DNA of 20,301 nucleotides, taken from positions 1 to 20,301 of the forward strand of contig CAZQUE010000079.1 of assembly GCA_964596185.1 (NCBI GenBank), in the 5' to 3' direction. Positions within the stretch are counted from its first letter, which is position 1. Each line of letters opens with the position of its first letter. Shown in pieces: positions 1 through 8,100 of the stretch. This DNA comes from DYKG01 sp964596185 (lineage in GTDB: Bacteria; Muiribacteriota; Ozemobacteria; Ozemobacterales; Ozemobacteraceae). The position numbers and the translations under genes are program-made. The notes beneath the pieces were generated by a model that made no database searches, had not been told where the DNA came from, and was given only the letters and a program-made list of their open reading frames with translations.

Positions 1-1
1 C

Positions 2-1486
2 GAGCTGTGCAAAGGGTATCGGGTCGGTTTCGTGCCGCAGGAGCCTGCTCTTGAGGAGGGTAAAACCGTGCGTCAGAATATCGAGGGGGCGTTTGCCGAT
101 ACTTTGGCGCTGATAAAAGAATACGAAGATCTTTCGATCGCTATGGGCGAAATGGATCCTGATGAAATGGACAAAGCCATGGAAAAGATGGCCAAGCTTC
201 AGGACAAAATCGACGCCTGTGGTGGCTGGGATATTGAAACCAAGCTAAATGTGGCCGCTAACGCGTTGGTGTTGCCGGCTGATGATATGCTGGTCGATAA
301 ACTGTCGGGCGGGGAAAGGCGCCGCGTGGCTTTGTGTCGTGCGCTTCTCGAGCAGCCTGATCTGTTGCTCCTCGATGAACCGACCAACCATCTCGATGCA
401 CAGACCGTCGCCTGGCTTGAAAACTACCTTAAAGACTACCCGGGCACGGTGCTTATTTCCACCCACGATCGCTATTTCCTCGACAATATAACCAAATGGA
501 TACTTGAACTTGACGCCGGCGAAGGGATTCCGTTCGAGGGCAATTACAGTTCATGGCTGGCGCAAAAGATCGAAATGCTGGCTCAGGGCGAAAAGAAAGA
601 TTCGGCGAAGCGCCGTTCTCTCGAAAAGGAATTGAAATGGATTCGCATGAATTCTGGGGATCGCCGCGAGCTGCATCGTGACCGTATTGCCAAGTATGAA
701 GACCTGGTAACCCGGGAAATGGCTTCTGAAAAAGGTGATGAGACCGTAATTCAGATCGCGCCCGCCGAGCCTCTCGGGGAGCTGGTCGTTGAATTTAAAG
801 ATGTCTGTAAGGGTTTCAATCAGAACAAGTTGCTTGAAGGTGTGAACTTTGCGCTGCCCCGCGGATCTATTGTCGGTATTATCGGCCCGAACGGAGCCGG
901 TAAAACGACGATGTTCAAAATGATTGCCGGTACTGAAAAACCGGATCAGGGTGAAGTCGTTGTTGGTCCGACGGTTAAGTATGCCTGGGTCGACCAGCAT
1001 CGCGACATTCTCGATGCCGAAAAGACCGTTTATGAAGAAATCAGCGATGGTCTCGATGAAGTGCAATTCGGCAGGCATCGCATCAATTCTCGGGCTTACT
1101 GCGGCCGTTTTGGCTTCAAGGGCGGTGACCAGCAGAAAAAGGTCGGCTGCCTCTCGGGAGGAGAAAGAAACCGGGTTCATCTCGCCAAAATCGTTAAATC
1201 CGGCGGTAATTTGCTGATGCTCGATGAGCCGACCAACGATCTAGACGTCGGCACTTTGCGGTTGCTTGAGGACGCTATCGATGATTTCAGCGGGTGCGCA
1301 CTGGTAATCAGCCACGATCGCTTTTTCCTCAATAGAATCTGCACCCATCTGCTGATTTTTGAAGGAAACGCCAGAGTAAGATGGTTCGAAGGCAACTTTG
1401 AAGACTATGAAAACATGTATTTGAAAAAGCAGGGAGCTGCTGCCAATGAAAACCGTCGCGCCAAGTTCAGGCGATTCTCGATATAG
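2..1486 (+). CDS. ettA: EttA-type ABC-F ATPase (5'-truncated by window edge)
   Basis: The open frame runs in from the window edge, so about 60-70 N-terminal residues, including the first Walker A, are missing; GTG at 32 is internal, not the start. ABC-F proteins bind the ribosomal E site and gate translation by ATP state; EttA is the energy-dependent translational throttle. Visible, numbering from 32: first signature LSGGERRRVAL (92) and Walker B DEPTNHLD (115), an inter-domain linker (about 165-245), second Walker A GPNGAGKT (285), second signature LSGGERNRVHL (375) and DEPTNDLD (398). The phrases EGNYSSWL and ISHDRFFL, and the short C-terminus, match EttA rather than Uup, which carries a C-terminal coiled coil. 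The linker segment that in E. coli EttA is Lys/Gly-rich (near KGRQSKGKARL) reads NSGDRRELHRDRI here, so its tRNA contact may differ. No membrane segment; cytosolic. Identity is strong at family level. Confidence 0.93.
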   Translation, partial: ELCKGYRVGFVPQEPALEEGKTVRQNIEGAFADTLALIKEYEDLSIAMGEMDPDEMDKAMEKMAKLQDKIDACGGWDIETKLNVAANALVLPADDMLVDKLSGGERRRVALCRALLEQPDLLLLDEPTNHLDAQTVAWLENYLKDYPGTVLISTHDRYFLDNITKWILELDAGEGIPFEGNYSSWLAQKIEMLAQGEKKDSAKRRSLEKELKWIRMNSGDRRELHRDRIAKYEDLVTREMASEKGDETVIQIAPAEPLGELVVEFKDVCKGFNQNKLLEGVNFALPRGSIVGIIGPNGAGKTTMFKMIAGTEKPDQGEVVVGPTVKYAWVDQHRDILDAEKTVYEEISDGLDEVQFGRHRINSRAYCGRFGFKGGDQQKKVGCLSGGERNRVHLAKIVKSGGNLLMLDEPTNDLDVGTLRLLEDAIDDFSGCALVISHDRFFLNRICTHLLIFEGNARVRWFEGNFEDYENMYLKKQGAAANENRRAKFRRFSI

Positions 1487-1500
1487 ATGAGTGATTCACC

Positions 1501-2073
1501 TTGAGCAGTGAAAAGAAAAGCGGCGATTCGTTCATTATGACAGTTCTGGGAATGCTGGTCGTTGGGTTGATTTTGGCCAGTCTGATTGTCCCGATGATTC
1601 CATACTCAGGCACTGGCGAGATTCGATCTGCGACCAAAGCCAAAATGCAAAATTTAAAAACTGCTTTGATAAATTTTCAGGTTGATTTTGGTTTTTTCCC
1701 GTTTGAAGGTGACCAGATCAGCCTTGATGCTTATGAGCGGGCTAATCGTTTTGTTCTGGGGCCTGAAGATAAAGCGAACGTTTTGTTCAGCAACGCTTAC
1801 CCGGGCAATTTTTTGGTCGAAGCGGTAAGTTGCGATGAAGAGAAATATCGCAAAAGATGGAAGGGCCCATATCTGGAAGCGGATGTCAAAGAAGCTTTCA
1901 CTGATTCTTATGGCAACCGCATCTGGTATCGGGCTGAAAAACAGGGGCTTTTTCTGCACTCAGCCGGAGAAGACGACAAATTTGATGAAATTGAAAAAGT
2001 TTCCGATGATTCAACTTATCGGGGCGACGACATTCTGGTTAGAGTCGCCAAGTTTAGATCTGGTAAGTATTGA
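1501..2073 (+). CDS. GspG-like pseudopilin, non-canonical N-terminus
   Basis: A 190-residue protein with one N-terminal hydrophobic helix (about residues 11-33) followed by a soluble domain. The region after the helix resembles major pseudopilins of type II secretion: ATKAKMQNLKTALINFQVDFGFFP matches the GspG helix-to-loop segment ending in Y/F-P, DSYGNRIWYR matches DPWGNPYxY, and LHSAGEDDKFDE...DDI matches the SAGxDGxxxTxDDI calcium-loop end of GspG. The prepilin peptidase site is atypical: there is a Gly (G8) before the helix, but the usual G|FTLIE pattern with Glu at +5 is absent. TTG at 1501 is the first possible start after an in-frame stop at 1492-1494; ATG at 1537 lies inside the helix. 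No clear Shine-Dalgarno, so translation is probably coupled to the ATPase gene ending 14 bases upstream. It faces the giant gene tail to tail. Confidence 0.72.
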   Translation: MSSEKKSGDSFIMTVLGMLVVGLILASLIVPMIPYSGTGEIRSATKAKMQNLKTALINFQVDFGFFPFEGDQISLDAYERANRFVLGPEDKANVLFSNAYPGNFLVEAVSCDEEKYRKRWKGPYLEADVKEAFTDSYGNRIWYRAEKQGLFLHSAGEDDKFDEIEKVSDDSTYRGDDILVRVAKFRSGKY

Positions 2074-2110
2074 GACTGCCGAACATTTTTTTTCGGCAGT
2101 CTTTATCTTT
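2074..2110 (+). terminator. Rho-independent terminator after pseudopilin
   Basis: A perfect 10-bp stem, GACTGCCGAA (2074-2083) with TTCGGCAGTC (2092-2101), has an 8-base loop and is followed by TTTATCTTT. It starts one base after the stop codon of the pseudopilin gene. The reverse complement also forms the stem but lacks a good U tract, so it may only weakly terminate the oncoming minus-strand giant gene, whose stop is at 2140-2142. Confidence 0.85.
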
Positions 2111-2139
2111 GGCGATTGGTCAGTTTTAAGATTTAAATT

Positions 2140-5100
2140 TTACCAGGTGAAATAAGGTTTCTGTTCTTCTAGACCTTTTTCAGGCATTGGAGATACCACA
2201 CCTTTGTCTTCAACCCATGGGGTCGGCAGAGTGCCGGCACCATCGATATCGACGGCCTTTTCCAGCTGGAATCCATCGAATATTGCGGTGTCACCTGGGC
2301 TGCCGTTTTGAATGGTTATTTCAAAAGTAAAACTGCCAAGATCGGCAGAGTTATCAGAAGTGAACGGCATGCTGACACGGAACCAGCGATTCAGGCTTTG
2401 ATTCAATTCGGTGCCGGTAATCACGATCGTGTGGGTTGCCAGGGGCGTGGTCGGGTCGTTATAGCGCCATTCTCTCACTCTGACAATGCCTTCAAATGCG
2501 GGGTTGACGGTTTGGGTGGCACAGGTGTAAGCACTGAAGACGTATTTTTCAGAAGGAATAACACTATTGGCGACGGTAAAGTTGGTCACAGTCTGAACGA
2601 TAGTATCAGGAATGGAAGAGGCCGCTGATTCTACGACAAAGGTGATATTCATGACTGCACTGGTTTCTGTGGGGAAGTTGAAATCAGTCAATGTCAGGGT
2701 GCCGGCATAAGCCCCTGCAGGAACATTGGTATCGATAAGAATGGAAACGGATGCCAATACGGTATTTCCGGCGAACAGGTCATAAGAAGGAATAACCACG
2801 GAGGCCGATGCCGCAGGAATTGTAAATCCCGGGCCATTGAAATCTGAGAAGGTGAAGAGCATTTGCGAGTCATTCATGCCATTGTTTTGCGCTTCGAATT
2901 GTTTTAGATAGGTGCTTCCGGCCGGCAGATTTCCCATGTCAAGCGTTGCCGGAACCATATTTAAAATGGTTTTTGGAACGGTAATGTCAAGGAGGATGTC
3001 GGTCGAAGCAATTGTGTGGTCGAGGTCGACAGCGTGTTGATAGCCGACATAATGGCCGGCTGGAAGGTTGGCAGGTATGATCACGGTTGCGGTTGCATCT
3101 ATCAATGCGAACGCCGGTAACACTATTCCTGAAGAGGGATTGAAGGTGATGTTGGCCTGAGGAAGGATCGTGGCGTCAGAAGCCAGATCAGCTTTCTGAA
3201 TGACGATATTGGTCATATTATTGCTGCAAAGACTCTGAAGCTTGAAGCCGAGTTCAACGGTACTGCCGCGACCGGCAGTCTTGGTCAGTGCACCGGGATT
3301 GGCGACAAGTTCATAGCTGAGAACGCCGCCGGAGGTAATGGTAATGATTACATTGAAAGTATCGTAGGTTTCGAATGCGACATCAAGTACATTGTTATTG
3401 TTTACGTCTTCGAAAATCGTTTGAATTCCTGAATATACACCAGAAGGCAGCGCTGCATCTGTTTGAACGTAAAGACTGATTTCTCGACTGACGCCTGGGT
3501 TGAGATTCGGCGGAGTAACCACTGCCGAGCTGAAGATAAGATCGGTTGTGGGGATGGTGCCCGGTCCGAGGAGAGCCGATTTAGCAATCTTGGTGTTAGA
3601 AATCGGCACGGTGCCGACATTTCTAACGTTGAAGCCTATATGCGAACTGTCGTTGCCTTTCTCAACAACACCAAAGTTTAATTCATCTTCGAGCACGGTC
3701 AGTTCTTTTTTTCCGATCGAAAGACGAATTTCAGAGATATCGGAAGTTTCACCCGCATCAATTGAGTCGTTGTCGTTGGCGTCTTCCCAGAAGGTTATTG
3801 TGCCGCTGTAGTTACTGGTCGGAGTGGTAAAGGAGGTTTGAACTGCAATGCTGCCGCTTTCTACAGTTGTGCCGGTGTTTGGAATTGCCCATGGAGTTTC
3901 TGGAGGTGTAACGGTTATGCTTGAAACCGGAATGGTATTACCACCATCGACCAGGTCGGTAACCAGGTATTTTATGTTGTTAAGAGCAACGTTTCCTTTA
4001 TTCTCGATGTTGAAATTGTAGGTTATTGTTTGGCCTTTATCAGCCGCACCGAGATCGAAAATAGCCGGATCTGCATCAATTACTGCTTGAGAAAGAACTT
4101 CAAGACGGTAGTCGATCGTGTCAGTGACTTCTGCAGCGCCATCCCAGACGCCATTGTCATTTTCATCCTGATAAATTCGCATTGTTCCAGTATAAATTCC
4201 CTGCTGACAGTTCGCGGGGACGTTAACATAAACTGATGGCCCGACAGTAACTCCGCCGGCGATAAGGCCGATGGGATCGGGGGTAGAATAACTCTGTAGA
4301 GATGATGGGATAATCGGGAGCGCTCCGGAAACCAGGTCTGGTTTGTCGTATTTCAGATTGGTCAGAGTTCTTTCGCCGATGTTTTTAACGCTGAAAACAA
4401 CTGCCGGAGTAGTTTGTGAAGGCTTGGCAGAACCGAGCTCAAATGGCGACGATTCAAGAATGTCTACGCCCTCGTTACCTACTTCGAGCTGAATAAGAAA
4501 AGTGTCAGAGGCATCACCGGTTTCATCGAAAACGTTATTATTGTTGGCATCACGGTATAGAACGCATTCGCCAATGTAGGTTCCGGCAGGTTGCCCGGGA
4601 GGAATAAGTAGTGAGACCGTTGCAGTCTGACTATCACCGGGATTGAACGCCAGACTCCAGCCATTTGCAGGTAAATAGCCTAGATTGCCGGCTGGAATTG
4701 TGTTGCCGTCAGAGACCAAGTTGCTGGTAATAAGCCATTTCAATCGATTACATTCCATATTACCTATGTTTAGTACGTCGATGTTTCCGGAAATCGTATC
4801 GTTAGGAAGCCCGGCGCCAAGATTCGCGACGTCCTGAGAGATGACAAAACCGCGATTGTTGCCTGGTCTTATGCGTAATTCGAAGGTGACATTAGCCTCG
4901 CCGGCATCATAGGCCCCGTTCTGATTTTTGTCATTATAAATTCTTTGGGTGCCGACATAACGGCCGCCTGGGTTTGGCTGGCCTGGAGGCATTACTACAT
5001 AGATCAGGAACTGGTCTGTGTTGCCAGGAGTAATTGCCGGCACCGGGTCCGGTGCAAAAGTAATATATTCAGGTCCAATATCAAAGCCGCTTACGGTAAG

Positions 5101-8100
5101 GGTGGCGGGTTCAAAGCACAAGTAATTCAATGGGATGTTGCCGGTGTTGGTGACGGTGATTGCCGGACTGACTGCAATTTCACCCGGAAGGGTATCTGGC
5201 AGAATTATATTCGTTGAAGAAAGGTTCAGGCTTTCGCTGGTTCCGACTTCGACGCTTATAGTTATCGGAAAGCTCGCTTCACCTGGTTCATATTGCAGAT
5301 TCGCGTTTTTATCGTCAAGAAAGTAGCATTGGCCGGAATATGTTCCGCCAGGCGTGCCTCCTGGAATTGACAATGACAGAGTTTGCAGGTAACTGCTTCC
5401 CTTTACAAGAAAGCCCCGCGCTTGTGGGTCGAGGTTGAAGCCAGCTGAGGCGATACTGTTGCCTCCGGAAGTAAGGTTGACCGGCACGAATCTCACAATG
5501 CTCAGGTTGACATTGCCGATATTGGTTACGATTACCGAAGCTGAAGAGGTAGTTTCGCCGGCCAGAAAGGACCCGAGAAATAAAGAGTCGGTTGCGGCAC
5601 GAATCTTTTCAACTGAAGGAACGGTAACTCTAAGTTTAAACTGCCCAATTGGTTCGCCAATTGAATTTCCATCCTGATTGTTATCTTCGAAGACGAATTG
5701 ATTGGCTTTGTAAGTTCCTGCAACCGTTCCGGCTGGGACCGTCAGTTTTATATCGGCATTTGTATTCGCGCCAACGGCCAGAGCACCGAGATTCTCTGGG
5801 ATCGCCTCAATAGCGCTGTTGGGTATGAAATAAGGGTCAGAGGCCAGATTGTAGAATTCCCAGCGAACAAACTCGAGGTCAAAGTTGCCGTCGTTTGAAA
5901 TGGTCAATGTTTGTGGTGAACTTTCTGAGCCTGGGTCGACCGTTCCCAGATCGACAACTGCCGGAGCAACCGACAATGCTTCGAGAAAAATTTCGATTCC
6001 GTTTGAAAGTGTATCCGATGCATTTATCTGAGTAGAAGAAAGGTCGGAAACGCCAGCGGCGAGCAGTGCTGGGGTGCCTGCGCCATGCAGATAGAATTTT
6101 GAGCCGACTGTAGTTTGGGTTAAAGGCATGTATTCGGCAGTGAATACGGCCGTATCACCGGTAGAAACGGTTTGCACTGATGGTTGTGGAGAGCCAACGA
6201 TCGAGGCATCGCCGCTACCTGATGGGTCAGCAACCCATGATCGGGGAGTAAGGTCGACTTTTTCGAAATTCTCACAGGCTGCCGAGAGAAAGATGTTGTC
6301 AATGTAAGCCCGATCAAATCCGGCGCCAGATGTGACAAATCTAAAGCGAACACGAAAATCTTCGCTATTTCCAATTGAATCGGGAAAGTTTATGACCGCT
6401 GTCGTCCAGTTACCCGCACCGGTTGATGTGGCATGGGTCATCGAAAGAACCCAACTGGTGCCGCCATTGGTGGAATACTCTATAAACAGCGTTGCCGCTC
6501 CTGCAAGAACAAGGGAATAATCATACGAAAGTTTGATTGAATTGCAATCTTTAAGTCTGATTACCTTTTCTGCAGTCAAGGTTGTTGCCGCGTTGGTAAC
6601 CATTCCCAGATAATTTGTGACCGGATTTGCTGCATATGTAGCATCATTGATGACAGTTATTCGTGCGGGTTGATTAACGTTCCAGTCCGTCGGCGGTGCA
6701 CCGGTTGTGGCAAAATTGAAATCTGAAGCTGACAGGCAGGACGTAACTTCGAGAGTTGCCAGAAATTTCACTCCCACGGTTGTTTCTTCCGGTGACAGGG
6801 TAATTTTACTGCCGAGTTCAGGTAACGCCATGACCCGGAATGAGCCGGTCGCAACCTGCGCTGCTCCCTGAATCACAGCAATGGTCCAGACGCCAAAGTC
6901 AGCGCCGGCTGGAATGGTTTGGTTGAGAGTAAAGCCTCCGCCCGCATCTACGGTGGGGTTATCGGTGAAAACATTGGTTCCGGTCGGATAACCATCATAC
7001 CATCTAACTGTTGCTGGACCCGGGGTAAAACCTGAAAATTTGGCATAGACCGTCGATCCTTGCGAGAATCTGTCGGCACTTACCGTCATAGCCGCATCGC
7101 TGCAAGTTTCGATTGTCTGGCTGATAACGGTCCAGGTATCAGTTACTGCTGAGTCGCTGTCGCTGTAGGTTCCGGTGCCGATCAGACTGGTAAATTCAGC
7201 AGAGGCATCGAGGGTGTAGACTCCGGTGGGAGCTGTCGGCAAGACACCAATAGAATAGGTTGCTACAAGCTCTGTTTCAGGTTGTGATTCTTCGGCAAGA
7301 CCGATACAGTCTGGAGCTGCCATTATGGCCTTGATGTCGTCGAATACGATTCTATCGTTGTCGTCCCAGCCCAGGTACCAGAAATTGCCACGAAAATGCA
7401 GGCGAGCGTTTGGGCTGGTATTGAAGCCTGACAAATCATATTCTTCGTAGTGCCAGACAGAATCATCCGGGCCGTTACCCGGGTAATAAATTACCGATTG
7501 TTCAGCAGTGCCGTCCCAATAGACAACTTCGGCCCAGTCTAGACTTGTTCCGCCATCCCAGTCGCAGTTGTCGTCATAATAACGCCACCAGGAAAGCTTG
7601 ATTTGTGGATAAGTTTGTGTATCGAGATTTCTGATGAATTCGGCAAACGGCGTGGCGTTGCCGAAATCAAGTCTTTTCAAACAGATTGCCTGGTTATTTC
7701 GATATAAAGGCGTTGCACCGTCAGAACTGTTTCTAAGAATGTAAACCCCGTCCTGAGTGTTGGTTCCGACAACCCATTCGCCGTCACCGTTAATATCGAC
7801 ATTGGCGTTGCGCCTGGTAAAACCATTCGCTCGCACCGGTGTCTCCCAGTTTTCAAAAAACAGGTAAACATTGTTGAGATTTTCGGGGGGATTGGTTGCG
7901 GCAGGATTGCCATAGTATACGAAATAGCCTTCATCACAGCCATAGGGTGGAAGCTCCCGCTGCAATTTGAACCAGGTAATTTCATTGCTGACGTAATCAC
8001 GATCCAGTTCAGTCCAGGTGCCGGCGGCGTCATTCCAGAAAACTATGCGCCAGTCATCGGCATCTGCCTGCATCTGCCCGGCGGAAACATATTGGCTGGT

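Noticed and set aside
551..1180. 209-codon minus-strand frame inside the EttA gene
   Set aside because: It is antisense to strongly conserved ABC-F sequence and its protein has no recognisable motif; a shadow of codon bias.
2140..2220. C-terminal sorting signal (PEP-CTERM, LPXTG, T9SS) on the giant protein
   Set aside because: The last residues are polar (PMPEKGLEEQKPYFTW) with no hydrophobic helix or known sorting motif.
3330..5980. CRISPR array or DNA satellite in the regularly spaced region
   Set aside because: The period is 380 bases, the similarity is at protein level within an open frame, and the DNA repeats are not identical.
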